The notes under the pieces were generated by a model, which saw only the letters and a list, made by a program, of their open reading frames with translations, made no database searches and was not told where the DNA came from. A stretch of 64,000 nucleotides of DNA, taken from assembly GCA_023935145.1 (NCBI GenBank), contig CM043702.1, positions 56,214,501-56,278,500 on the forward strand. The letters are read 5' to 3'. Below are positions 54,561 through 64,000 of this stretch, piece after piece. Origin of the DNA: Bretschneidera sinensis (taxonomy: Eukaryota; Streptophyta; Magnoliopsida; Brassicales; Akaniaceae). Numbering within the stretch: position 1 is the stretch's first letter; each line of letters begins with the position of its first letter. Both the position numbers and the translations under genes were made by a program.

Positions 54561-55270
54561 AGGAATCGATGTTATCCACTTTTCCAATTTTTCTTGTCGA
54601 AAGACCTGAGGACGTTTTCATTTACTTTTCCAATCCAGATTATCCGAATGGAAGACTTGAAGACGTTGTAAAAAAATGCTTTACTCATAATTTTTTCTGT
54701 ACATACTTTACTACTCTATTCATAATTTTCACTTACAAATTTCAAGCCGGACAAAATCCGTAAATTTTTTTCTTTGTGTAACTCTTTTTTGAGAAGATAC
54801 ATAAAGAGAGGCAATTGTCGTATGCAAATTTTGTCTGAACATATAACAAAACCAAATTGCTATTAGTTGGCATAGTAGGATGTGTGGATCTTCTATGGAC
54901 TTCAGTAAAAAAAAAAACCATTTCTCAAATAAACTACACCCACCCCTCAAATCCTATCTCCTAAACCAGGCCCAATGCTTTCCTCAGCCCCCAAACCAGG
55001 ACCAATACTCATGCCCAATCCTAGTATTTCTTTTATGCTATACTGTTTTAGAAAAAAAAAAAATCGCATTCTCCAATTGGTTTCCAGCAGTGAGAGAGAA
55101 AGGAAAAAATCTCATATTCTCCCATGCTCTCCCTCTTCCCTCTCACCCAAAAGGGGGATAGACACCTCATTTTATGCACCTTAATTAATAAGGATCATCT
55201 TCTTAGCCGGGCTAATGAAAATAACTAGGACATGGATAATCGAATTTGAGTGAAATCTTTCGAAGTTTAT
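54561..55270. other. Unassigned sequence
   Basis: Short ORFs at 54542-54763, 54880-55161 and 54975-55184 overlap each other and show no domain, and the homopolymer A runs at 54908-54919 and 55051-55064 lie inside them. Nothing supports a gene here. Confidence 0.35.
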
Positions 55271-55274
55271 TTGT

Positions 55275-55470
55275 TGATGATTAATATTAAGGGTGAGCAT
55301 GAAACTCGGTTGACCCGCGAACCCGACCCAAACCGATATAATGGGTTGGGTTGGGTTGTGTCTTTTTAGAGATTGGGTTGAAAATATTTTGAACCCGGTG
55401 GGTTGGGTTGGGTTGGGTCATGGGATCAAAATTTTCAACTCAACCCAAACCGGTAACCCGGTCAAATATA
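55275..55470. repeat. GGGTT-rich element with inverted arms (possible hAT-type MITE end)
   Basis: Begins taagggtgagca, like the taggggtgagca terminus of some hAT-derived plant MITEs. Then acccgacccaaacc (55320), gggttgggttgggttg (55343-55358), gggttgggttgggttggg (55400-55417) and caacccaaacc (55441) can pair as an imperfect hairpin. The matching right terminus was not found, so the identity is tentative. Confidence 0.45.
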
Positions 55471-57780
55471 TAATTACATATTTTATATTTATTGAATATA
55501 AAATTATATATAAATAATTATAGTATAATTGTAAAATATATAATCATAAAATGTCAATTCTAATTACTACTACTGAGTAAAATTATACGTAGCAAATACT
55601 TCAATCTCCAAACAAGTCTCATACTTTCCAATTACCTAGATTTTAGTTTCGAATATTTACATTAGAAACAAATATTGATTTCTAGTTATGAAATAGTTTT
55701 CATAATTATTCTTAAGTATAACTTCAATCAAAATAAATTGATGCACAATTAACTTATGCTAATTGTAAGAAGAGAAAAGAAGGAAAATGAGAGAGCGACA
55801 TAAATAAGAAATAGGGAGAAATGTAGTGGTTGATCAAGAATACCAAAAAATGTCTAATCTAGAACTTTTGGATCTTGCACGATTTCATGCGCGAAGTAAG
55901 AACAAAAAGATGCTTCGTTTTGATATAGCAATTTACTAAGACACGTGTACCAATAAGAGGGTGAAACAAGTCACCATTTGGATGGATCAATGACAAGACC
56001 CACCCATGTATATTTGAGAAATTTTTGCCTAGCACAGGTCTATTAAAAATTCATGGCACAAAGGTCCATCTCACCATTGAATAGCATGAGAAGAGAGAAA
56101 AAAAATATTTCATTTTCATTCAATTGTGAGATAAACCATTTTGCCATGTTCTTTCATGGACTTGGCTAAGCAATAATTTTTTGGCATATTAAGGGAACAA
56201 CTTGAGCTATTGGTCGATTGGTGGATGAGGGTGATAGTCACAGACCTCGACACGTCCAAGGTTCCACATCTGAGGTTACTTTTGATCATGAAATTTGATC
56301 ATAATATGATCAAATGCTGTGTTGCCACAAGCACGCCAATGACCTGTTGATACGTATGAAGCAGTTGGTTATAAATACATGGACAATGACATATGTATTT
56401 ATTGAAATAGTACATTTACTTAATTAAAGACAACGGAAAATAAGAAGAAATGGGAAATGAATGACTCCAGGTACCTTGGATTGCTGGCCCTTTCCTTCGA
56501 ATCTATACCTTTGGTTGTCTCTCTCTTCCTCTCCTTTGATTCTTATCTAATCCTATTTCATCTAGAACAAAAGTTGAAAAGAAAAGAGAGAACTATACGG
56601 AACTGATAGGGTTCACTATTTGGTAGCTATGGAGTTGCAGGGAAGTATATTTTCATTCTTTGATACAATGAAGATTAACTGAAATAGTCTTAACCCAAAT
56701 TAGGATTAATAACATAATTATATACATGTATGTGAATAATAAAATGGTTAAGTGACCTTCAAGGTTATGTGTTGTACATGAGACTAATTTGAAAAGGAAA
56801 GAATATACTAACATATACATCTACAATTTGTATAAAGCCGAAAAAAATAATTAATCAGTTGTTATCGTCTAAATTATTACAACTAGGACTTGAAAATCAT
56901 AGGGAAAATCGTGTTTTCAATGTGGATTCCATATTTCATTTGATATTCAATCACACTAAGAATAACTTTGGGGTTGAGAAAGATTAGATGAACAAACAAC
57001 TACAGAATTTAATAACCACAATACAAAAACGTTATCAGAATACTCAAAAAGCACATGGGCACATGTAGCAAAAAAAAAAAAAAAGAAGGCCTTATATGTA
57101 GTATTTTTTTCTCTGTCTTTTGTTTAGTGAAAGTGCTCTTAAGTTTGCGAACATAATGAAGCACTCAAGGTGGGCATTTACATATATTTTGTTTGATCAT
57201 TAGAAAAATGTTCTTCTAAATTATCTATATAACTATCTAAAAAAGACTATATACGAATTAAATGACTAATTTTTCTCTACATTCAATTAATAAAATAACT
57301 AAAAGTATTTAAAAATATGCGCGCATAGAGTTATCAAGTTTAAAATAGTCAACTTGCACCTCTCTCACCACTCAACATGACAAATGATGCAACTAGTGAG
57401 GTAATTATAGATATGATTCTATCTATTGTTGAAACTTGAAAGTAACTTGTTTTATCAATATTGAGTCGATGTAATCTATTCTCTATTTTACATCTGATGT
57501 GATCAAAATTATTCAATCCAATAAAAACTGGACACATGGAGTATCATAATGACCGATTATCCTAAACAATATAGGAACCAAACCTACTATAATCATGATA
57601 ATGGATTTGCCACCCTAAAGACTGAGGATTTCATCCTTGATAGAAGAGCTCACAAGCAGAGATAGTTTCTCACATGCAAAAGTCGCTTCTCATAAAGCTC
57701 GAGATTTAGATAATGATTGAATGATGTGTGATTTCCCCAGTTTATTGTCTATACTTGCTTATTAATTGATTGGGAAAAAA
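55471..57780. other. AT-rich unassigned sequence
   Basis: No ORF above 62 codons, no LTR ends and no clear repeats. Scattered poly-A runs (57069-57084). It may be old non-coding DNA flanking the insertions. Confidence 0.35.
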
Positions 57781-58691
57781 AGAAAATAAAGAAATGAATA
57801 GGAAAAAATTACTCGCTAGTTCGAACACCCGCAAGGGCAGTCCAGGCAAAACTTGGAGTCAAAACAAAGAAAAATCAATCAATTGAAATCCTAATGAAAT
57901 AAACTACGAATGATTTAATTTCCTATGGGATACGTAGGCAGTCAACTTGGTATAGTCATATCAATTGAACAATGAAGATCTTAATATGCATAAGCATGGA
58001 GCATGAGCATCACACGCCTCGAAGATACTACATACAAGAAATGTTCAAAGGTCTACCATGAGAGTACAATGTGTTTGAGGAAGATGAGAGTTAAGCAACG
58101 AGGTATCTTGAGGAATAATTTTTAGTATAAGACTAATATCGTTAGTTTCATAAGAATAGGTATTGTCTTTCTAAAAAATGGAATAATTGTCATGTACAAA
58201 GGGCAATCGAGTCTTTTTGTGTTTATTCTTTCTTTGATCATATTTTCGCGTCAAACTATTTAACTTATGTTGTGTTTTTCATGAATTTTTTGGGTCTAGT
58301 CATGTCAAAGGTCTTAATCTAAACTTTTTTTCTAAGGTACTTCATAGAAACCTAAGAGTTTTTCTATCACAAAAAAAAATGGTTTTCAAAATGAAGTTTT
58401 TTCGAGAAAAAATGTAGATGCATTTTGGAGCAACAAAGTGTTAATTTTGTGATCAAACTCTTAAATTTTAAAAATCTATAATCAAAATTGAATTCATGTT
58501 TTGCATTATACAAGTCCCATTCACTCCTACTTGTCTCATTTGCATTCTCATTGCATTACCACCTTCTTAGTTATTAGCATATATGAAACATATTTTAAGT
58601 ATAAGGTAATCATTATACATACTCATGCACATTCTTTTTCGCCAATCCCAATTAATTTTTATGTACTTCAATTTCATTTTAGTGGCAACTC
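57781..58691 (+). repeat. Possible Tat/Ogre-like LTR remnant
   Basis: gggatacgtaggcagtcaac (57927-57946) resembles a conserved LTR stretch of Ogre-type elements. tggcaactc at 58683-58691 is one base from the start of the tRNA-Arg-type PBS (tggcgactc) used by that group, although similarity stops after nine bases. LTR ends and a TSD are not identifiable. Weak call. Confidence 0.3.
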
Positions 58692-59200
58692 ATTGAAAAG
58701 TCACTTAAGCGTTTTCTCAAGCACTTTGTGTGCATGACCATGAACCTGGGCTTTCACTAAAATTATGAAGAATAGAAATAAATATATTCAGCTTGTTGTT
58801 AAGGGCATCCATTGCATGCTATCATATATTTCATTTCACTTTATTTGCATTCATAACTAGGGGCGTGATGAAGTGATCAATTGAATGCTTGATTAAAGGT
58901 TTGAATATACGATCAAATGATTGGTGGAAATCTCAACTTGATTGAATTGTGAGTAAGGATTGAGTATGAAAACTCAATTGAATGACAATAAAATATTTTA
59001 TTGATCACCCTTTAGGGCCATGATTGGTCGCCCTTTGGAGACATGTTTATTGATCACATTTTGGGGCCATAATTGGTTGTTTCTTGAAGCCACGAGGTTG
59101 TTTTTTTGGAGCCATGTTTTAAGGTTACTTTTGGAAGCCATGATTGGTCTCTCTTTTGGAGCCACAATTGGAATTAAATAATTTTCAAAAAGGAATAAAT
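58692..59200 (+). repeat. Degenerate ~30-bp repeats (ggagccatgattggt)
   Basis: Between about 58995 and 59175, versions of tttggggccatgattggtcg recur seven or eight times. The flanking sequence has no recognised coding. It could be the 5' untranslated region of the element suspected to the left. Confidence 0.55.
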
Positions 59201-61230
59201 GATTAAGTTTTCATACTCAGTAAAGCATGCATAAGTTGATTGAAGTAAGGGTAATTTGAGAGATTAAGCAATTATTAGTTAGCCATTGGTTCCACATAGA
59301 TTACTCAAGCAATGATGATTGACTGCATAAAATGCTTGATTGAGAATGATTAATTAATATTTCAATTAATTTCTCTGGATTGTTTGCATTCTTAACAATG
59401 AATTGGTAACTGTCTTCACGTGAACATTTGAGAATTGATCAACAGTTTGCATGGTGAATTGGCATTGTTTGATTAAATCACTTGATCTGATTATTTGAAT
59501 ACACGTTGCTTGAGAATTGAAAAATGGTGAGATTATAAATTTGATAAGTCAACATTATTGTTTGAACAATCAAATTGCTTGCATGACGTTTAGTTTCTTG
59601 GTTGCGAAACTACTTTATAAAATATATTGATAAAAACTTGTTAACTATAAAGCTTTCTTACTTGATGACTGATTATGTGAAATGCTCAAATAATTGAATT
59701 ACTTGATTGCTAGTTTGCTAAAAAGACTTGTTTCCTTGATGAATCAACTCCCATAAACCAAAATTCCATGATTGCAAAAGAGCGACCACAATCCTTTCCA
59801 AAAAGGTTTTCAAATTTTCGTAACAAACAAATTTTCAGTCTTTCAACAAACAACATTCATTAAAAACTTTGTCAAATCACTCAATTGATGAATGCTATGA
59901 TGTTAGTATTGTATGTTCGCCTTAGTACGAGGTTACTCAATTGGAGCGCTTTATTGCGAGGTCGTTCAATTGGATCCACGTTTTTACCTTAGTGCAAGGT
60001 TACTTAGTTGAAGCCATGTTTTCGCATGAGTGTGAGGTTGCTCAACTATCAGGACTTGTTGTATCCATGATATCTCAGGAGAATGGATCCCTTAGAGGCT
60101 TGACCTTGTTCAAGATATTGGTACTGCTAGCTTTCAAAGCGAAGATGATGTGCTCATCTTTGATCTCGACATCAAAGGGAATTTGAGTAGCTCACAAATC
60201 GTTGTGCCTTGCTAAAGGAAAGAAGGAGGTTTAAACTTGATCAACAGTTGAGCTTGAGAGTTTGGGAGTTATCGTGTTTATTTCGATCACAAACTTTCTA
60301 GTTAGGCATATGTTGATACTCATTTCGGGCCGAGATGACTATTTTTCTTGATCTTCTAAGATGGCCGATACGCTAGCTTTTTTGTAATAAGCCTGAGTAA
60401 ATTCAGTCTGAGCAGAGATTTGTTCCATTTGTACAATCATGAGGCTAGATTGGACCCACTCATTGCGAGCCTTGGGATTTTGTTGATTCCTTGGGGTTTG
60501 GTGAGGGTTTTGTCCATTTGTGTGCTATTCTGAAGGTGTTGTATTGTCCATCTTCGCTCTGGTGGGGCTGAACAGAGCACCTAAAGGCTATAGTATTATA
60601 ATATAAAATGGGTTACAACTTTAGGAATCATAGGATGAGATATGCTAGAAGCTTCTTGAAGTGGCATCCTGAGATAAATATATTGCTTCCAACAAACGAG
60701 GGCAATATGTTGATGCTAAAAAGATGGTGAAAGGTAGCCCAATTTTCTTGATCTACAACAAGGTTGAAATTGCATTAAATAACTGTAGATTTGGAAAAGA
60801 TGAAAGCTTTGAGATAGCCTTGTTCCTATTATCATGTTCACTCAACACACGTACACTTATAAGGGAAGCCACCTGGAGCATGGTGTTCCATGGAGGACCC
60901 TTCAATGATTAAGTTAGTGGGTACACTGCAATGATGCAATGAAAGGTTTTAGAGTGATACCGAGGTGAGAGAGTGAGAAAGAGGGAGAGAATTGAGGTGG
61001 TTCTTTGTGTTCCCTTAGATATTTGCTCCCTATGTCTTTTTCTTGATGTCTCCTTTATTCTGAGGACTAGAGCCTCTTTAAATATGCATTGAGGATCCTT
61101 TGTCTAAAGTTTCAAAGTGGTTTATAGTTGGGACATGACTCCCTAAGCTTAGAGCCTTGTGAGAAATGACCTTTGCTTGTGAAAAGTGATCTCTGCTTGT
61201 GAAAAGAGATCTCTGCCTGTGTGTTCTATG
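59201..61230. other. Unassigned sequence with short repeats
   Basis: ORFs at 59941-60186 and 60724-60912 (+) and a minus-strand frame at 60555-60345 (MDNTTPSE, a stop, then RNEWVQSSLMIVQMEQISAQ) match nothing I recognise. 59915-60045 repeats cgaggtt-ctcaattgga-type units three or four times. 61148-61222 repeats tgtgaaaagtgatctctgct three times. No gene supported. Confidence 0.35.
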
Positions 61231-61235
61231 GTTAA

Positions 61236-62333
61236 TGTAAACCAAGGTTCAAACCCAATAAGGGGGTGAATTGGACTTTAAAAACTTTTGCTAATTACTT
61301 TGCAAGTTTTTCTTAATGCACAAAGCACACAAACAAGCAATATGCTTGAAAGTAAAGAGTTTAAGGAAGAGAAAATGCATTCTCCGTTTATAGTGGTTCG
61401 GTAATATTAGATTCCTTCGACCTTACATCCACTCTTTTCAAGGAACCTCATTGAAGTAATCCACTAAAACTTTAATCATACAACTTCACAGGTGTTATAC
61501 AAACCTTACAAATGATATTTGCTATAAAGTAAATGGTAGAGAGAGATAGCAATAAGTGCTTTTACAAATGAACAATAACTTTCTTTCAAGAACAAGCTTG
61601 AAGAATGGCTCAACAATAAGTATTTCAAAGCTTTTGAGAATCAATAAGCTATCTTGTGAATTGAATGTGCTCTCTTCTTTTTTTTAAATGCTCATTGAAG
61701 TGGGTTTATATAACCTTGAATCAGTATGGTCATTTAACACTGACTTGACAGGTTTGAGGCATTAAATGCTCAAGTCTCATGTCTTAAACTGTCCTATTTT
61801 ATGTATTACCAGTCGACTGGGTCCTTGTACCAGTCGACTGGGTTAAGTGAGAAATTTCACTTTTTAGGCTAAGGGAGAGTACCAGTCGATTGGGTCCTAA
61901 GCACCAGTCGACTGGGAACTTTTTGTACCAGTTACCAATTGACTAGATCCTCAATACCAATCGACTAGAAACTTTCTATCCCATATACCAGTCGATTGGT
62001 ATGTGGACTCAATCGACTGGGTTGACCTTCAACCCAGTTTTCCTTTTTCAAAAACAGTTTTTAACTTAGAAACTTTTTGTATTTTGGTTTTGTCAAAGTC
62101 TTTTGTAAATTGAGCCACAGATCAAGCTATGTAATTGAACAAGAGATTTACTATTCTTTCAATTATCTTAATGCCTATTCTAGATCTTCTGTCTTGTTTT
62201 GGTGTCTAAATTGCGTTGAGTTCTTATATCTTGTTTCGATGTTGAATTCTTTTACCGCTTAAGCACTTAGATAAAACTGTTAGTACAATTAGAGTAGCAT
62301 TTTGTTATTATTAAAATCAAATATGGGTCAACA
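61236..62333 (-). mobile_element. Solo copia LTR, SIRE-like, minus orientation
   Basis: 1098 bp. On the minus strand begins TGTTGACCCATATTTGATTT and ends GGGTTTGAACCTTGGTTTACA, with perfect TSD gttaa at 61231-61235 and 62334-62338. The U5 stretch caattcacccccttattggg is typical of SIRE-type copia LTRs. TATA (minus) at 61706-61713. Eight copies of ccagtcgactgg or close variants lie at 61809-62020, upstream of the TATA box. No internal sequence remains, so it is a solo LTR. Confidence 0.9.
61809..62020. repeat. Array of eight palindromic ccagtcgactgg 12-mers
   Basis: Exact copies at 61809-61820, 61830-61841 and 61904-61915. Variants at 61882-61893 and 61988-61999 (ccagtcgattgg), 61935-61946, 61957-61968 and 62009-62020. 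Spacing is 20-63 bp. The intact unit is a perfect palindrome with a central CpG, and most variants are C-to-T or G-to-A changes, as expected from methylated CpG decay. Confidence 0.9.
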
Positions 62334-62338
62334 GTTAA

Positions 62339-63399
62339 GAAAGGAAGGATATATTAAGGCTTAAAGAAAATTATTGTTGTGTTCCTAAATACTAAGGATT
62401 ATCTTCTATTCTTTGCTTGCAGCACACCTCTTCTTGTTTCCATTTTAATCTCAACTTTGTTTAATTTCTTTCTCTCATAATTTTTTTGTCATTTTTCTTC
62501 TTGTTGTCATTTTCATTCATTTATTTTTTCACAACATCCTCTTTGAATTAACCGTTATGCAAATATGAGAAGACAACTTGTTGCCCCTTGAAAGGGTGAG
62601 GCAAATTTATCAATTATGCAAAGAATGAGAAGAGAACACATTGCCCTTGGTATGATGACAGGGCAAATGATTTGATTAATCAATCAAATTCGTAAAATCA
62701 ATAATAAAAGAATAATTCTTGGCATGGGGTGTAGAAAGAAATTGTTCAACAAGCTCGAAGGATTAGCAAGAGAATTTTTTTGTAGAAAAACAAGAGAGTT
62801 ATCATGAAAAATGCCATCTTTTCATTTCAACTTCAATTGTTTAGCCTTTTCAATACACAAACTTGCATGGGTGAAGGTTTCCAAAACTTTTATTCAAATG
62901 GAACATCTTGAAGTCTTAATTTTTCAATTCATTTCAACTTGAAGCAATAGAGGTGCACAAATATTACCATTTTAACATTTAAAAGATTTGACCAATTGAA
63001 TACATTTGTTTGAGTAGAATGAGAGTGATCCAAATTTAGCTCATCAAAGAATTAAAATTAGTATAAAACAAATTTTGTTTGTTTCAGGTGAATTTGTTCA
63101 TGTCATCAATTTTATCAATCAAACGTCATCAAATGCAATAAGCGACACAATGAAAATATTAAGAGCAAAATGACTTTCATTAAGAAGGAATAAGAAAAGT
63201 ACATCCATGGACTCGAAATGAAACTCGAACCACTTGACACCAAATGAAAGACTTGACTTTACAAACGACACTCAAGAAAGTGAATCGACTCATTGCAAAC
63301 TCACAGTAAAAGAAAGACTCGGCCTTTTAATTTGAAGCTAATTTGAAACAAAAAGTAAGAAAAATGACATTATCCCATAGTGTGCCATGACAACCCTCT
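62339..63399. other. Unassigned sequence between the solo LTR and gag remnant
   Basis: No coding frame recognised. A direct repeat of aa-atgagaaga-aac--ttgccc (62565-62588 and 62623-62648) is present. It may belong to the 3' side of the minus-strand gypsy element at 63400-64000. Confidence 0.35.
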
Positions 63400-64000
63400 T
63401 TCTTGTTGCCCTCATTCTCCATCTTCACTGAGAATGTTTTTCACATGTATCCCTCCATCAATCAAGTCTTGGATCTTGTGACAAAGACAACCATAACAAT
63501 TGGTATGATGATCATATTGTTAATGAATTCATAGTATTTATTAAGGTAATATCTTAGGCTATCTTTGTTAAGATTCATTGGTCCACATGGAGTCAAAAGA
63601 CTTTTCTTGATCAAAGTTTTCATAAACTTAGATCTTGGACAACCTAGATCCTCAAAAGCTCGACACTTTCTCTCGACGACCATAACCTTCGCATTGTTTC
63701 TCTTGACATTGACACTAGCATTGGAGTGTGTATTAACATTGTTTCTTTTTATTTTTTCTTGAAACTTCAAAGCTTCTTCATTTAGATTATCCTCATCTTT
63801 TATGACATCTTTGACTCTATTTCCAAAATTATGAAATTGGGGGAAAGTAGTGAAAGGTATAATAGAAAGAATTTAGGAATATATGGGCTAGAAATTTTTC
63901 AAGAAAACACGGATTTGGTCTTTCGCACTGGGATGGTTGGTTATCATAGTGATTGTATATTCTAACGAGTAAGGAATTTAGAAAATATCTCATTGGGATT
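63400..64000 (-). pseudogene. Ty3/gypsy (Tat/Ogre-like) gag remnant, continues beyond window
   Basis: Read on the minus strand from 64000. Frames give FLKNFLAHIFLNSF-like and FTTFPQFHNFGNRVKDVI (63900-63800), matching the VKNL-P-Y...GTRIEDAI end of the gag core. Then comes the ORF 63770-63462 with CRAFEDLGCPRSKFMKTLIK, and a zinc-knuckle-like stretch split by a +1 shift: YYEF, then YDHHTNCYGCLCHKIQDLID (63530-63460) and GGIHVKNILSEDGE, followed by a stop. The YCxFH-xxGHxTxxC...DLIDGG pattern is that of Tat/Ogre gag ends. Confidence 0.6.

Noticed and set aside
54880..55184. Overlapping + strand ORFs of 93 and 69 codons
   Set aside because: Two frames of the same A/C-rich tract; neither has a domain, and both contain homopolymer runs.
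55343..55417. Telomere-like repeat
   Set aside because: The unit is GGGTT, not the plant telomere TTTAGGG, and it sits in an inverted-repeat element.
59941..60186. 81-codon + strand ORF as a small gene
   Set aside because: No recognisable domain, no promoter or splice context, and its first part is made of the cgaggtt-ctcaattgg repeats. 60724-60912 was rejected for the same lack of support.

Overview
This window is from a plant nuclear genome, almost certainly a eudicot with a large repeat-rich genome. Nearly everything recognisable is a plant transposable element: Ty3/gypsy elements of the Tat and Athila lineages, Ty1/copia elements, the terminal part of a CACTA DNA transposon, and a short non-autonomous Helitron. 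I see no host gene, tRNA, rRNA or CRISPR. All coding regions are broken, so 'pseudogene' is used throughout. The species cannot be named from this sequence.

Layout. 1-15312: a decayed Tat-lineage gypsy element (Tat-1, + strand; gag, protease, RT, RNase H, integrase, an antisense extra ORF, a 49-bp minisatellite, 3' LTR). It is split at the integrase zinc region by a complete non-autonomous Athila-type element (Athila-A, 3596-10023, TSD ctacc). 15313-16739: a copia-like tail and probable LTR. 16741-19670: remnant of a second Tat element (Tat-2; integrase C-terminus, ~58-bp tandem repeats, antisense ORF). 19671-45750: four head-to-tail copies (A-D) of a composite repeat. Each holds a CACTA end with subterminal repeats, a truncated copia-type gag start with its primer-binding site and LTR-like promoter on the minus strand, a Helitron inside that LTR, and a CACTA 5' promoter region. 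Copy C is split by a Tork-like copia (25131-30731, TSD caatc). Copy D is split by a full-size Athila element on the minus strand (Athila-B, 31659-43877), whose protease gene is itself interrupted by a solo gypsy LTR (38602-39908, TSD ataag). 46571-52578: a second non-autonomous Athila element (Athila-C, minus strand) with two 1371-bp LTRs. 52579-61230: mostly unrecognised sequence with degenerate tandem repeats and weak signs of a Tat/Ogre-like LTR. 61236-62333: a solo SIRE-like copia LTR (TSD gttaa) with eight copies of a palindromic 12-mer. 63400-64000: Tat/Ogre-like gag remnant on the minus strand.

The nesting gives a relative insertion order. Athila-A went into Tat-1. Tat-1 apparently went into the copia-like element, which lies in Tat-2. 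The tandem composite existed before Tork-copia, Athila-B and the solo LTR arrived. The most informative observations are the CACTA/copia/Helitron composite that multiplied as a unit, a non-autonomous Athila subfamily defined by one shared pol deletion, and arrays of short CpG-bearing, often palindromic motifs upstream of the TATA box in several unrelated LTR families.
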